Below the pieces are notes generated by a model. The model was not told the origin of the DNA. It worked only from the letters and a program-made list of their open reading frames with translations, and ran no database searches. Below are positions 25,422 to 35,773 of a stretch of 64,000 nucleotides of DNA, in pieces; positions within the stretch are counted from its first letter, which is position 1, and each line of letters begins with the position of its first letter. The position numbers and the translations under genes are program-made. The stretch comes from Bacteroidota bacterium (GTDB taxonomy: Bacteria; Bacteroidota; Bacteroidia; Bacteroidales; FEN-979). The DNA lies in the NCBI GenBank assembly GCA_026391805.1, contig JAPLDJ010000009.1, positions 1 to 64,000 on the forward strand. Direction: 5' to 3'.

Positions 25422-25429
25422 CAAAAATA
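25422..25429 (-). promoter_or_regulatory. Candidate -7 box of the PLP enzyme unit
   Basis: TATTTTTG on the minus strand, about 60 bases before the ATG. There is no TTTG at -33. I looked for a SAM-binding riboswitch in the leader and saw none. Confidence 0.35.
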
Positions 25430-25497
25430 GCAGGTATTTTTTACAATTGCTAATGATGTTAAGATTTTCACAAAGAAATAATACCCTACATTCGTTC

Positions 25498-25575
25498 CAT
25501 CCTCCATTTTCCATCATCCATCTTCATTATTCACCACAGATTGACACAGATTTTCACAGATTTGACACAGATTAC
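25498..25575. repeat. CCATCATCC and CACAGATT word repeat
   Basis: TCCATCCTCCATTTTCCATC and TTCATTATTCACCACAG, then GACACAGATTTTCACAGATT. It lies between the divergent PLP unit and lpdA. Confidence 0.7.
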
Positions 25576-25629
25576 TTTCACGGAACGTGAAATTTTTCTA
25601 CCTTCGCAGATTCCAAAAATCAGAACAAA

Positions 25630-27018
25630 ATGAACTACGATATCATTGTGATTGGCAGCGGACCCGGGGGGTATGTCGCTGCGATAAGGGCTTCACAGCT
25701 GGGTTTCAGGGTTGGTGTTGTGGAAAAAGCAGAGGTCGGGGGAATCTGCCTCAACTGGGGATGCATTCCCACTAAGGCATTGCTAAAAAGTGCACAGGTA
25801 TTTCATTATATACAGCATGCTGCAGAGTACGGCGTTTCTGCAGGAGAAGCAAAAGCCGATTTTGAAGCCATTGTGAAACGGAGTCGAGTTGTTGCCGACC
25901 AGATGAGCAAAGGCGTGCAATTCCTTTTTAAAAAGAACAAGATCGACATCCTCCAGGGTACCGGAAAAGTAAAGCCCGGCAAAGTTGTCGAAGTTACGGA
26001 TGCTGCAGGCAATGCAACTGAATACCAGGCGAACCATGTCATCATTGCAACGGGCGCACGTTCACGCGAGCTTCCAAACCTGGTGCAGGACGGGAAGAAG
26101 ATCATCGGTTACCGCGAAGCCATGACACTTCCTTCACAACCAAAGTCAATGGTGGTTGTCGGTTCCGGGGCCATCGGATCCGAATTTGCATTTTTTTATC
26201 ACTCTATGGGAACAGCAGTCACACTGGTAGAAGTTCTGCCGAATGTTGTTCCATTGGAAGATGAAGAGATCTCCAAGACGCTGGAACGTTCCTTCAAGAA
26301 AGCCGGCATGAAAGTCATGACCAACTCCACCGTGGAATCCGTTGATACCGGTGGGAATGGATGCAAAGTCACCATAAAAACAAAAAAAGGAGAAGAGGTC
26401 ATTGAAGCAGATATTGTTTTGTCGGCCGTGGGTGTTGCCACAAATATCGAGGGTATCGGACTTGAGGAGACCGGGATCACCACGGAGAAGGGCAAAGTCG
26501 TCGTGGATGAATTTTACCGGACGAATGTATCGGGATACTATGCCATCGGCGATATCGTGAAGGGTCCCGCCCTGGCGCATGTAGCTTCCCACGAAGGCGT
26601 CATCTGCGTAGAAAAGATCGCCGGCAAGGAGGTTGAACCGATGGATTACAACAACATCCCGGCCTGTACCTATACACAACCCGAGGTTGCATCTGTCGGG
26701 ATGACCGAGAAAGCTGCCAGGGAAGCAGGATATGAGGTCCTGGTCGGTAAATTTCCTTTTACCGCTTCAGGGAAGGCAACCGCCGCCGGGAACCGTGAAG
26801 GGATGATCAAGGTGATCTTCGATGCAAAATACGGGGAGTGGCTGGGTGCGCATATGATCGGCGACAATGTAACAGAGATGATCGCAGAGGTTGTTGTTGC
26901 CCGGAAACTTGAAACTACGGGCCGTGAGATCATCGATGCAGTACACCCGCATCCGACCATGTCGGAAGCAGTGATGGAGGCGGTTTCACAGGCGTACGGT
27001 GAGTGTGTGAATCTTTAA
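25630..27018 (+). CDS. lpdA: Dihydrolipoyl dehydrogenase
   Basis: A 462-residue FAD flavoprotein, the E3 component of 2-oxoacid dehydrogenase complexes and the glycine cleavage system. FAD-binding GSGPGGYVAA is at 9-18, the redox disulfide Cys40/Cys45 in GGICLNWGCIPTKA, the NAD-binding GSGAIGSEFA in the middle, and the His-Glu pair in HPHPTMSEAV near the end. No E1 or E2 gene is adjacent, so it may serve several complexes. Confidence 0.95.
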   Translation: MNYDIIVIGSGPGGYVAAIRASQLGFRVGVVEKAEVGGICLNWGCIPTKALLKSAQVFHYIQHAAEYGVSAGEAKADFEAIVKRSRVVADQMSKGVQFLFKKNKIDILQGTGKVKPGKVVEVTDAAGNATEYQANHVIIATGARSRELPNLVQDGKKIIGYREAMTLPSQPKSMVVVGSGAIGSEFAFFYHSMGTAVTLVEVLPNVVPLEDEEISKTLERSFKKAGMKVMTNSTVESVDTGGNGCKVTIKTKKGEEVIEADIVLSAVGVATNIEGIGLEETGITTEKGKVVVDEFYRTNVSGYYAIGDIVKGPALAHVASHEGVICVEKIAGKEVEPMDYNNIPACTYTQPEVASVGMTEKAAREAGYEVLVGKFPFTASGKATAAGNREGMIKVIFDAKYGEWLGAHMIGDNVTEMIAEVVVARKLETTGREIIDAVHPHPTMSEAVMEAVSQAYGECVNL

Positions 27019-27027
27019 AATGCAGGA

Positions 27028-27570
27028 ATGAAAATAGAGAAAAACCATATTGACGGCCTGCTGGTTATCAAGCCAGATGTTTATGAAGATCCGAGGGGAT
27101 ATTTTTTTGAATCGTACAACGCGGAAAAATTCAAACAACACGGGATTGATGTGACGTTTTTGCAGGACAACGAATCCCTTTCGGGAAAAAGCGTTCTGCG
27201 TGGCCTTCATTTCCAGGTTCCGCCCTATGCACAGGGGAAACTGGTCAGGGTGGTGAGGGGCGCTGTACTGGATGTGGCCGTCGACCTTCGGAAATCCTCG
27301 CCGACATATGGACAATGGGCCTCGATCACACTTACAGAACAGAATAAATGGATGTACTGGATCCCGCCGGGATTTGCCCACGGCTTCGTGACGCTGGAAG
27401 AAAAAAACATCTTCTTTTACAAATGCACCCAGGTATACCATAAGGAATCCGAACTGGGGATCGCATGGGATGATCCGGATCTGAAGATCGAATGGGGCGT
27501 GGCAGATCCGGTCATTTCTGAGAAAGATAAAAACGGGATGAAGTTTAGGGAATTTATCAGTCCGTTTTGA
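27028..27570 (+). CDS. rfbC: dTDP-4-dehydrorhamnose 3,5-epimerase
   Basis: A 180-residue cupin enzyme of dTDP-L-rhamnose synthesis. Catalytic His61 is in LRGLHFQ, a Lys follows in QGKLVRVV, and IPPGFAHGFVTLEE and FYKCTQVY are typical. The other rfb genes are not next to it, so it is probably supplied in trans. It starts nine bases after lpdA. Confidence 0.94.
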   Translation: MKIEKNHIDGLLVIKPDVYEDPRGYFFESYNAEKFKQHGIDVTFLQDNESLSGKSVLRGLHFQVPPYAQGKLVRVVRGAVLDVAVDLRKSSPTYGQWASITLTEQNKWMYWIPPGFAHGFVTLEEKNIFFYKCTQVYHKESELGIAWDDPDLKIEWGVADPVISEKDKNGMKFREFISPF

Positions 27571-27588
27571 AGTGCGGGCGATGAAGTA

Positions 27589-27684
27589 CAATCTGTGACC
27601 AATCTGTGTTATCTGTGTAAATCCGTGGTGATATCCTTATTATTACACGAAGATCACGAAGAAGACACGAAGATCACGAAGAAC
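27589..27684. repeat. ATCTGTG and ACACGAAGATC word repeat
   Basis: Three to four ATCTGTG words, then four ACACGAAG/ATCACGAAG words at about nine-base spacing. Between rfbC and the lytic transglycosylase gene. Confidence 0.75.
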
Positions 27685-27712
27685 AAGTATCGACTTTCGA
27701 AAAAAGAACAAA

Positions 27713-28714
27713 TTGAAAAACAATCTCAAGTACATCTTATTTTTTACAGGCATCATCCTGGTATGCGGAACCTGCATCTATGCCGTAAAGGAAATCCGGA
27801 ACCAGGACCAGGATTACCGTGTGCAGTTTGCACGTCATTACCGGATCTATTCCCCGGAGTTACCTGCTAAAATGGATTTTGCAGGAGAGAATGTTCCGCT
27901 CGATCTCTTTTTTGTCAGGGAAAGCCTCGACCGCGAGATCATGGCGAGCACCTTCATGCATTCCGCATCGATCACGATGTTCAAGAGGGCCATGCGCTGG
28001 TTCCCGATCATAGAGCCGATCCTGAAAAGAAACAACATCCCTGATGACTTCAAGTACCTGGCCATTGCCGAGAGCAACCTGGGCAATGTTGTATCTTCCT
28101 CCTTTGCGGAAGGGTTCTGGCAGTTCCTCAAAGGAACCGGCATCAAATACGGGCTTGAGATCACCGAAGAGGTGGATGAACGATACAACGTGGAAAAGGC
28201 TACCGAAGCTGCCTGCCAGTATTTCAGGGATGGATTCAGGGAATACAGGACCTGGACAATGACTGCCGCTTCTTACAACCGCGGAATTGACGGTGTGGGG
28301 AAAGCCGTTGAAAAACAACGCACCTCCGATTATTACAGCCTATACCTCGTGGAGGAAACAGCGCGCTATGTATACCGCATCCTGGCGATAAAGCAGGTAT
28401 ACAACCATCCTACCCAGTACGGATTATTCCTGCAGCAGGCCGATTTCTATCCTCCGCTTTCCACCTATACCATCACAGTGGATTCGACGATTACGGACCT
28501 CCCGGCCTTTGCGCAGAAACAAAAAATCAATTACCGTATCCTGCGTGAATTCAATCCCTGGCTGCGGCGTTACACGCTCACCAACAAAACAGGAAAAAAA
28601 TATATCATTACATTGCCAAAGGAGGGTTTTCTGAGCCAGGAAGCACTGAAAAAGAACATACCCCCGAGTGAAACCTTTTTCCACGATACGCTGAAGATCA
28701 GCCTCTCAAATTAA
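27713..28714 (+). CDS. Membrane-anchored lytic transglycosylase
   Basis: A 333-residue SLT-type murein hydrolase. Residues 1-25 are an N-terminal anchor or signal (YILFFTGIILVCGTCIYAV). The catalytic Glu is in LAIAESNLGNV; the usual SxAGAxGxWQF motif reads SSSFAEGFWQFLKGTG, with Glu in place of Gly. The later AASYNRGIDGV motif is normal. The C-terminal 90 residues (INYRILREFNPWLRRYTL) resemble a LysM-like or linker segment. The start is TTG, since no ATG fits. It would cut glycan strands of peptidoglycan. Confidence 0.85.
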   Translation: MKNNLKYILFFTGIILVCGTCIYAVKEIRNQDQDYRVQFARHYRIYSPELPAKMDFAGENVPLDLFFVRESLDREIMASTFMHSASITMFKRAMRWFPIIEPILKRNNIPDDFKYLAIAESNLGNVVSSSFAEGFWQFLKGTGIKYGLEITEEVDERYNVEKATEAACQYFRDGFREYRTWTMTAASYNRGIDGVGKAVEKQRTSDYYSLYLVEETARYVYRILAIKQVYNHPTQYGLFLQQADFYPPLSTYTITVDSTITDLPAFAQKQKINYRILREFNPWLRRYTLTNKTGKKYIITLPKEGFLSQEALKKNIPPSETFFHDTLKISLSN

Positions 28715-28736
28715 CCTGAAGAATTACCGATTTGCC

Positions 28737-31559
28737 GTGGAAGAGAACCTGGAAATTTTTGGCGCACGCGTTCATAACCTGAAGAACATCGACCTCACTA
28801 TTCCCCGCAACAAGCTGGTGGTATTTACGGGATTGAGCGGGAGCGGGAAATCCTCACTTGCTTTCGATACAATTTACGCCGAAGGCCAGCGCCGGTACAT
28901 GGAAACCTTTTCGGCCTATGCCCGGCAGTTCATCGGAAACCTTGAGCGGCCCGATGTGGACAAGATCAACGGCCTCAGCCCGGTGATCGCCATCGAGCAG
29001 AAGACGGCAAGCAGGAATCCCCGTTCAACCGTCGGAACGATCACCGAGATTTATGATTTCCTGCGTCTTCTTTATGCACGTGTTGCGGATGCCTATTCGT
29101 ATGTCACGGGGGAAAAGATGGTCCGGTATACGGAACAGCAGATCGTTGACCTGATCCTTTCCGATTTCCAGGGAAAAACGATCCTCGTCCTGGCGCCCAT
29201 GGTGAAAGGAAGAAAAGGTCACTACCGTGAACTTTTTGAACAGATCCGGAAGCAGGGATTCCTGAAAGCAAGGATCGACGGGGAGATCACCGAGATCACC
29301 CACGGGCTTCAGCTCGACCGTTACAAGATCCATGACATTGAGACGGTGATCGACACGATCACGATCAAAGCCGATTCGAAAACCCGGCTGGCAGGTTCGG
29401 TCACGCTTGCCATGCACCACGGGAAGGATGTGCTGATGGTTTACGATACATCATCAGAAAAGGCCCGCCATTTCAGTCGGCTCCTGATGTGCCCGACCTC
29501 CGGCATCTCCTATGATGAACCGGAACCCAATACCTTCTCCTTCAATTCCCCTTATGGCGCCTGCCCGAAATGCAACGGACTGGGCTCGATCTCGGAGATC
29601 GACATCAGCAAGATCATTCCCGACCGGTCGAAAAGCATCCGCAAGGGAGGCTTTGTGCCGCTCGGCGAATACAAGAACAACTGGATCTTCAAGCAGATGG
29701 AGGCCATCGGCGAAAAGTACGGGTTTGACCTGAATACGCCGGTCAGTGAAATACCGGAGGCGGCAATCAATGTTATCCTTTATGGCTCAGATGAGATCTT
29801 CCGGGTAAAGAATGATTACCTTGGTGTGACCTCCACCTATTCTCTGAATTTTGAAGGGATCGTCAGCTTCATCAATTCACAGCAGGCCGATGCAGCACCC
29901 AGCGGCATCACGAAATGGATCAGCAGCTTCATGAACAGGAGTGCCTGTCCCGAATGCAACGGCGACCGGCTGAAGAAAGAGTCGCTTCATTTCAGGATCA
30001 GCGACCGGAACATTGCTGAGCTGGCCAACATGGACCTCATCATGCTGGATGAGTGGTTCAGCGACCCTTCAAAACTCCTCGATGAACGCAAAATGGTGAT
30101 CGCCTATGAGATCATCCGCGAGATCCGCGGCCGTATACGGTTCCTTCTGGATGTTGGTATCGGCTACCTGACGCTGAACCGCACCGCACGAAGCCTGTCG
30201 GGAGGGGAATCGCAACGGATAAGGCTCGCCACGCAGATCGGTTCCCAGCTTGTCGGGGTTCTTTATATCCTCGACGAACCCAGCATCGGCCTTCATCAGC
30301 ACGACAACATGCGGCTCATCAATGCACTTAAGAATCTGAGGGATACCGGGAACTCGGTCATTGTGGTGGAACATGACAAGGAAACCATACTTGCAGCCGA
30401 CGTCGTGGTTGACATCGGAATGGGCGCCGGCGTTCACGGCGGAAGGATCGTTGCAAAAGGAACCCCGGAAGAGATCATGCATTCCTGCGGACTAACCGGC
30501 GATTACCTTACGGGCCGCAAATCGATTGAAATTCCCGCAAAACGACGCGAAGGAAAAGGCAGGTTCCTGATCCTGCGTGGCGCAACAGGAAATAACCTGA
30601 AAAATATCGACCTTGTCCTGCCACTCGGGAAGCTGATTTGTGTCACCGGCTTATCCGGCAGTGGCAAGTCTTCCCTGATCAATGAAACACTTTACCCGAT
30701 CCTGAGCCAGCATTTTTATAAATCCGATCAGAAGCCCCTTCCCTACCAGTCGATCGACGGGATTAAAAATATTGACAAGGTCATTGAGATCGACCAGTCG
30801 CCCATCGGAAGGACGCCCCGTTCCAATCCGGCCACCTATACGAAGGTCTTTGACGAGATCCGGAAGCTCTTCACGGAGCTGCCCGAATCGAAGATCCGCG
30901 GGTACAAGCCCGGACGTTTTTCGTTCAACGTGAAAGGAGGACGATGCGAAACCTGCAAGGGCGCCGGCCTTCGCGTGATCGAGATGAATTTCCTCCCGGA
31001 TGTTTACGTGCTCTGCGAAACCTGCAACGGGAAACGCTACAACCGGGAGACGCTGGAGGTCAGGTTCAAGGGAAAATCGATCAACGATGTGCTCAACATG
31101 ACCATCGAGCAGGCCGTTGAATTCTTCGAGAATGTCCCGATGATCCTGCATAAAATTAAAACCCTGAACGATGTCGGGCTCGGTTATATCACACTCGGAC
31201 AGCAGTCGACAACCCTTTCAGGCGGCGAGGCCCAGCGTGTGAAACTGGCCACCGAACTTTCTAAGAATGATACAGGCAACACCCTTTACATCATGGATGA
31301 GCCCACGACAGGTCTGCATTTCGAGGATGTCAAGGTGCTTCTCCATGTGCTGACCAGGCTGGTTGACAAAGGAAATACAGTGCTGATCATCGAGCATAAC
31401 ATGGAGGTCATAAAAGTCGCTGACCATATCATCGATCTTGGGCCTGAAGGCGGGATAAACGGCGGTACGGTCCTCTGCGAAGGTATGCCCGAGGAGATCA
31501 TTCATCACCCTACCAGCTATACGGCCATGCATCTGAAACCGGTTCTGGAAGGCAAATAG
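28737..31559 (+). CDS. uvrA: Excinuclease ABC subunit A
   Basis: A 940-residue DNA damage recognition ATPase of nucleotide excision repair. It has two ABC ATPase modules, each with Walker A ([24 protein letters not shown]) and signature ([28 protein letters not shown]). Zinc-binding cysteines are CPKCNGLG with CPECNGD, and CETCKGAG with CETCNGK. The start is GTG, 22 bases after the transglycosylase gene, which may be co-transcribed. Confidence 0.97.
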   Translation: MEENLEIFGARVHNLKNIDLTIPRNKLVVFTGLSGSGKSSLAFDTIYAEGQRRYMETFSAYARQFIGNLERPDVDKINGLSPVIAIEQKTASRNPRSTVGTITEIYDFLRLLYARVADAYSYVTGEKMVRYTEQQIVDLILSDFQGKTILVLAPMVKGRKGHYRELFEQIRKQGFLKARIDGEITEITHGLQLDRYKIHDIETVIDTITIKADSKTRLAGSVTLAMHHGKDVLMVYDTSSEKARHFSRLLMCPTSGISYDEPEPNTFSFNSPYGACPKCNGLGSISEIDISKIIPDRSKSIRKGGFVPLGEYKNNWIFKQMEAIGEKYGFDLNTPVSEIPEAAINVILYGSDEIFRVKNDYLGVTSTYSLNFEGIVSFINSQQADAAPSGITKWISSFMNRSACPECNGDRLKKESLHFRISDRNIAELANMDLIMLDEWFSDPSKLLDERKMVIAYEIIREIRGRIRFLLDVGIGYLTLNRTARSLSGGESQRIRLATQIGSQLVGVLYILDEPSIGLHQHDNMRLINALKNLRDTGNSVIVVEHDKETILAADVVVDIGMGAGVHGGRIVAKGTPEEIMHSCGLTGDYLTGRKSIEIPAKRREGKGRFLILRGATGNNLKNIDLVLPLGKLICVTGLSGSGKSSLINETLYPILSQHFYKSDQKPLPYQSIDGIKNIDKVIEIDQSPIGRTPRSNPATYTKVFDEIRKLFTELPESKIRGYKPGRFSFNVKGGRCETCKGAGLRVIEMNFLPDVYVLCETCNGKRYNRETLEVRFKGKSINDVLNMTIEQAVEFFENVPMILHKIKTLNDVGLGYITLGQQSTTLSGGEAQRVKLATELSKNDTGNTLYIMDEPTTGLHFEDVKVLLHVLTRLVDKGNTVLIIEHNMEVIKVADHIIDLGPEGGINGGTVLCEGMPEEIIHHPTSYTAMHLKPVLEGK

Positions 31560-31590
31560 TTATTATATTTACAGAAAAAATCGTGATTTC

Positions 31591-32301
31591 ATGAACAGCG
31601 AGGAAATCGATAAAATCAAGGCAACCGCTCAAGCCAAAACCTGGTCGGAAACCATCAGCCAGGATACCTGGGAGATCTTCAAGGTGATGGCGGAGATGGT
31701 GGAGGGATTTCAGAAACTCACCAAGATCGGCCCCTGTGTTTCGATCTTCGGATCGGCCAGGACCACGGAGGATAATAAATACTACAAGCTGACCGAAGAG
31801 ATCGCCTACCTGCTGGCCAAGTCGGGTTTCGGAGTCATTACCGGGGGCGGCCACGGCATCATGGAAGCGGCCAACAAAGGCGCCCATTTTGCCGGAGGTA
31901 AATCGGTCGGGCTCAACATTGCCCTGCCCTTTGAACAGAAGCCCAACATCTTCATCGATAATAATAAACTTCTTACGTTTGATTATTTCTTCGTCAGGAA
32001 GACCATGTTCCTCAAATATTCGATGGGGTTCATCGCCATGCCGGGAGGATTCGGAACACTGGACGAACTTACTGAAGCAATCACCCTGATGCAGACGCAC
32101 AAAATGGTACGCTTTCCCGTCATCCTTGTCGGCAAAAATTACTGGGAAGGGATGATCAACTGGATGAAAACCATGGTTCTCGACGAAAAGAACATCTCCC
32201 CGGAAGACCTCGATTTTTTAAAGGTCACCGATACAGCCGAAGAGACCGTGAACCACATCAATGAGTTCTACACAAAATATGAGCTCAAGCCGAACTTCTG
32301 A
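31591..32301 (+). CDS. LOG-family (TIGR00730) Rossmann-fold protein
   Basis: A 236-residue protein of the LOG family (cytokinin-type phosphoribohydrolase / former lysine decarboxylase family). The signature is PGGFGTLDELTEA, and GGGHGIMEAANKGA is typical. Family members hydrolyse nucleoside 5'-monophosphates such as AMP to base and ribose phosphate. Residues 1-45 are an N-terminal extension seen in the longer LOG forms. The biological role in Bacteroidota is not settled. Confidence 0.88.
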   Translation: MNSEEIDKIKATAQAKTWSETISQDTWEIFKVMAEMVEGFQKLTKIGPCVSIFGSARTTEDNKYYKLTEEIAYLLAKSGFGVITGGGHGIMEAANKGAHFAGGKSVGLNIALPFEQKPNIFIDNNKLLTFDYFFVRKTMFLKYSMGFIAMPGGFGTLDELTEAITLMQTHKMVRFPVILVGKNYWEGMINWMKTMVLDEKNISPEDLDFLKVTDTAEETVNHINEFYTKYELKPNF

Positions 32302-32337
32302 GATTCAACAACCTGCAGAACAAATCTATATTTATAC

Positions 32338-32345
32338 TACCTTTG
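32338..32345 (+). promoter_or_regulatory. Candidate -7 box of the rsfS-ftsH operon
   Basis: TACCTTTG, an exact TAnnTTTG match, 21 bases before the rsfS ATG. No clear -33 box. Confidence 0.45.
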
Positions 32346-32366
32346 TTGTGTAATTTCAAATCCTGA

Positions 32367-32762
32367 ATGCCGAAAAAGAAAACAAAAGACCCCGTTGGAA
32401 TGCTTTCAGAAGCAATCGTTGACGCGCTGCTTGACAAAAAAGCCTTCGATCCGGTCATACTCGATTTCACGAAGATCAACAGTTCACTCTGTGATTCATT
32501 CATTATCTGTCACGGAACATCACGCACACAAACCGAAGCGCTTGCCGACGGTGTGATCGCCGGTGTAAAGAAAAAAACTGGGCTGAATCCCTATCATAAG
32601 GAAGGATTTGAAAATGCGGAATGGATTTTGATCGACTATGGCGACATCATCGTTCATATCTTCCAGGAATCTATGCGTAAGTTCTACAACCTGGAACAGT
32701 TATGGGGTGATGCGGAGATCACGAAGGTCAATCCGAATCCAAAGAAACAGGTAATTTTATAG
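32367..32762 (+). CDS. rsfS: Ribosome silencing factor RsfS
   Basis: A 131-residue Iojap/RsfS protein. It binds ribosomal protein L14 and blocks subunit joining in starvation. Conserved parts: DPVILDFTKINSSLCDSFIICHGTS, EGFENAEWILIDYGDIIVHIF and RKFYNLEQLWGDAE. It starts a dense operon: ftsH follows after 14 bases. Confidence 0.94.
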   Translation: MPKKKTKDPVGMLSEAIVDALLDKKAFDPVILDFTKINSSLCDSFIICHGTSRTQTEALADGVIAGVKKKTGLNPYHKEGFENAEWILIDYGDIIVHIFQESMRKFYNLEQLWGDAEITKVNPNPKKQVIL

Positions 32763-32776
32763 AAGGAACAGACAGA

Positions 32777-34900
32777 ATGGCAGATAAAAATAAGAACAAG
32801 GATAATTTACCGCCCAATTTTCCCAATCCGAAGAAAGGGAAGCCAAAATTCAGCTTTTACTGGATCTACGCGATCCTGGCCGTCATATTCATCGCTATAC
32901 AGATCTTTAATTACAGCAGCAACCAGAAAGAGATTACCTGGCCCCAGCTCGAAGAAATGCTGGTGAAGCAGGATGTTGACAAGATCGTTGTGATAAATAA
33001 AGAACGTGCGGAAGTCTATATCAAGAAAGAGCGACTCCAGAAAGACACGGTCTACAAGGATTTTGTAAAGAAAAACATTTCCAGTTCGTTCGGCGAAAAC
33101 CCCCAGTTCTATTACCAGATCGGCTCGGAAGAGAGCCTCCGTCTGCTGATGAAGGAAACGCGCGACAGCATTGCAGCCAGGATGGACCGGGATTCGACAC
33201 AATCGAAAGCCCAGGTACAGGAGTTCCTGAAGCAATATCCGTATCCACCCTCATTCAACACCCGTAAAGATGTATTCGGGGATATCCTTACCTACCTGAT
33301 CCCCATTATCCTGCTGATCGGCGTCTGGTTTGTCATCATGCGCCTGATGAGCCGTGGCGGCGGTGGCGGCGGCGGCGGACAGATCTTCAACATCGGAAAA
33401 TCGAAGGCACAGCTTTTCGACAGGGACACCAGCGTGAGCATCACCTTCAATGATGTTGCAGGACTGGAAGAGGCGAAGGTGGAGGTGATGGAGATCGTGG
33501 ATTTCCTGAAGAATCCTTCAAAATATACAACCCTCGGGGGTAAGATCCCGAAGGGAGCGTTGCTGGTTGGTCCTCCCGGTACGGGAAAGACACTGCTGGC
33601 GAAAGCCGTTGCAGGCGAAGCAAAGGTTCCGTTCTTCTCTATCTCGGGATCTGATTTTGTGGAGATGTTTGTCGGTGTAGGGGCTTCGCGCGTACGTGAC
33701 CTGTTCCGCCAGGCAAAGGAAAAAGCACCCTGTATCATTTTCATTGATGAAATCGATGCCATCGGACGTGCCCGCGGGCGGAATGCCATAACGGGAGCCA
33801 ATGATGAACGTGAGAACACGCTGAACCAGCTGCTCACCGAAATGGACGGATTTGCCACCAATGCCGGTGTCATCATCCTGGCAGCCACTAACCGGGCCGA
33901 CATCCTCGACCGTGCACTCATGCGTGCCGGCCGTTTCGACCGCCAGATCCATGTCGAATTGCCGGATCTAGAAGAGCGTAAAGCCATCTTTAAAGTACAC
34001 TTGAAGCCGCTGAAGCTGGATGAATCTGTGAATGTTGAATTCCTTGCCAAACAAACACCGGGCTTCTCCGGGGCTGATATTGCCAATGTCTGCAACGAAT
34101 CGGCACTGATCGCCGCCAGGGGGAACAAGATCATCATCGGCAAACAGGACTTCATGGATGCCATCGACCGCATCATCGGCGGACTGGAGAAACGGAACAA
34201 GATCATCTCCCGCCATGAGAAAAAAGTGATTGCATTTCATGAGGCCGGCCATGCCTCTGTAAGCTGGCTGCTCGAACATGCACATCCGCTGGTAAAAGTG
34301 ACAATTGTACCCCGCGGTAAAGCGTTGGGCGCAGCATGGTACCTGCCCGAAGAACGGCAGATCACCACCTACGACCAGATGTTTGACGAAATCACAGCAG
34401 CACTGGGCGGACGCGCATCGGAAGAGGTCAATTTCGGAAAAGTCTCAACCGGCGCCCTGAACGACCTGGAGAAGGTTACCAAACAGGCCTATGCCATGGT
34501 CGTTTATTTCGGACTGAACAAAAAGATCGGGAACATCAGTTTTTACGATTCTTCCGGACAATCGGAATATTCCTTCCAGAAACCCTTCAGCGAACGGACG
34601 GCCCAGGTCATTGACGAAGAAATCTCCAAGCTGATCGAATCAGCCTATGAAAGGGCAAAGAAGGTGTTGACCGAAAACAAGGAAAAGCTGGAGCAGCTTG
34701 CCAACGTGTTGCTGGACAAAGAGGTCATCTTCAGGGAAGACCTGGAAGCTGTTTTCGGCAAGCGACCCTTCGACGATGAAGCGGACAAGCTGATCGCAGA
34801 GAATGGCAGCAAGCCGGCTGAATCCGCAGAGAAAGAAAAAGAGAAGAATGAGCCGCCGCTGAACCTTCCTGAAGCCGGTTCCGACAAACCAACTGCATAA
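32777..34900 (+). CDS. ftsH: ATP-dependent zinc metalloprotease FtsH
   Basis: A 707-residue membrane AAA+ protease. It has a first transmembrane segment ([15 protein letters not shown]), a periplasmic domain, a second segment ([20 protein letters not shown]), then an octaglycine linker before the AAA module. Walker A is [18 protein letters not shown], Walker [12 protein letters not shown], and the protease motif is HEAGH with the third zinc ligand Asp in NDLEKVT. The C-terminal tail ([16 protein letters not shown]) is long and acidic. It degrades misfolded membrane proteins and selected regulators such as LpxC in other bacteria. Confidence 0.97.
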   Translation: MADKNKNKDNLPPNFPNPKKGKPKFSFYWIYAILAVIFIAIQIFNYSSNQKEITWPQLEEMLVKQDVDKIVVINKERAEVYIKKERLQKDTVYKDFVKKNISSSFGENPQFYYQIGSEESLRLLMKETRDSIAARMDRDSTQSKAQVQEFLKQYPYPPSFNTRKDVFGDILTYLIPIILLIGVWFVIMRLMSRGGGGGGGGQIFNIGKSKAQLFDRDTSVSITFNDVAGLEEAKVEVMEIVDFLKNPSKYTTLGGKIPKGALLVGPPGTGKTLLAKAVAGEAKVPFFSISGSDFVEMFVGVGASRVRDLFRQAKEKAPCIIFIDEIDAIGRARGRNAITGANDERENTLNQLLTEMDGFATNAGVIILAATNRADILDRALMRAGRFDRQIHVELPDLEERKAIFKVHLKPLKLDESVNVEFLAKQTPGFSGADIANVCNESALIAARGNKIIIGKQDFMDAIDRIIGGLEKRNKIISRHEKKVIAFHEAGHASVSWLLEHAHPLVKVTIVPRGKALGAAWYLPEERQITTYDQMFDEITAALGGRASEEVNFGKVSTGALNDLEKVTKQAYAMVVYFGLNKKIGNISFYDSSGQSEYSFQKPFSERTAQVIDEEISKLIESAYERAKKVLTENKEKLEQLANVLLDKEVIFREDLEAVFGKRPFDDEADKLIAENGSKPAESAEKEKEKNEPPLNLPEAGSDKPTA

Positions 34901-35556
34901 TGGAAGAAAGCACATCGAAAGAAAAGGTACTGAAAAAGATCCGTGACGCACTGATCGAAAAGACGGAACCTCCCTACCCGATCATCGACATGGAAGCCCC
35001 GCTTTATGTGCCGATGACCGAATCGCTCGATGTGACCTTTGCCACTGAACTTGTCAAGGTATCCGGGAAATTCGGCTATTATGAAAGCGAGGATGAGTTT
35101 CTTACCTTTCTTCAGACCTACATCCTTGAACAGGACTGGCCGGTCATCTATTGCTATGATTACCAGTTGCAGAACCTGCTGAGACAGGGAGGCATCCCTT
35201 TTGAGTCGGACCCGGAAAAGCTCACGGACATGAAGCTGGGGATCACCCGGTGCGAATACCTGGTGGCCCGGCTGGGCACAGTCATGGTTTCCTCACGTGT
35301 TTCCCCCGGAAGGAAGATGAGTGTCTTTCCGGAAACGCACCTCGTTGTTGCCTACACCTCCCAGCTTGTTCCGGATCTGAAGGATGCCTTCAGGAATCTA
35401 CGGAAAAAATATGAAGATGATTTTCCGTCCGTGATCACGTTGGTGACAGGGCCCAGCAGGACCGCCGACATTGAAAAGACACTGGTATTAGGCGCACACG
35501 GCCCGAAAGAGTTGTATGTTTTTCTTATTGAAGACCGGGTCCAGGAACATGAGTAA
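34900..35556 (+). CDS. LUD-domain (LutC/YkgG-like) protein
   Basis: A 218-residue protein of the LUD family (lactate utilisation LutB/LutC-related). Family traits are the CEYLVARLGTVMVSS strand, the VFPETHLVVA region and the GPSRTADIEKTLVLGAHGPKEL ending, split here as GPSRTADIEKTLV and LGAHGPKEL. The lutA/lutB partners are absent; in Bacteroidota this gene is found next to ftsH. The start overlaps the ftsH stop by one base (TAATG). Role in this operon unknown. Confidence 0.85.
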   Translation: MEESTSKEKVLKKIRDALIEKTEPPYPIIDMEAPLYVPMTESLDVTFATELVKVSGKFGYYESEDEFLTFLQTYILEQDWPVIYCYDYQLQNLLRQGGIPFESDPEKLTDMKLGITRCEYLVARLGTVMVSSRVSPGRKMSVFPETHLVVAYTSQLVPDLKDAFRNLRKKYEDDFPSVITLVTGPSRTADIEKTLVLGAHGPKELYVFLIEDRVQEHE

Positions 35557-35773
35557 ACCGGCTGAAGAACACTGGGAAATGATCTACAGCTCCACGTTGC
35601 TCTACAGGGTGGAAATGCTGAAGGACCTGCTCACGAATGAAGGCATACCGGCCGTCATCATCAATAAAAAAGATTCCTCATACCTGGCTTTCGGAGAGAT
35701 AGAACTTCATGTGCTGCAGGAAGACGTTCTGGATGCCAAGATCATTGTAAACCGGTTCCTTGAAGATGAGTAA
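35549..35773 (+). CDS. DUF2007-family small protein
   Basis: A 74-residue protein beginning MSKPAEEHWEMIYSSTLLY, with VEMLKDLLTNEGIPAVIINKK and a closing VLDAKIIVNRFLEDE. DUF2007 proteins resemble the signal-transducing PII-like ferredoxin-fold domains; the function is unknown. I chose the ATG at 35549, which overlaps the end of the LUD gene by eight bases. The longer frame starts in the LUD gene. Confidence 0.82.
   Translation: MSKPAEEHWEMIYSSTLLYRVEMLKDLLTNEGIPAVIINKKDSSYLAFGEIELHVLQEDVLDAKIIVNRFLEDE

Noticed and set aside
25363-25629. Possible SAM riboswitch in front of the PLP enzyme unit
   Set aside because: The gene function would fit, but I could not find a SAM-I or SAM-II-like set of conserved loops in the leader.
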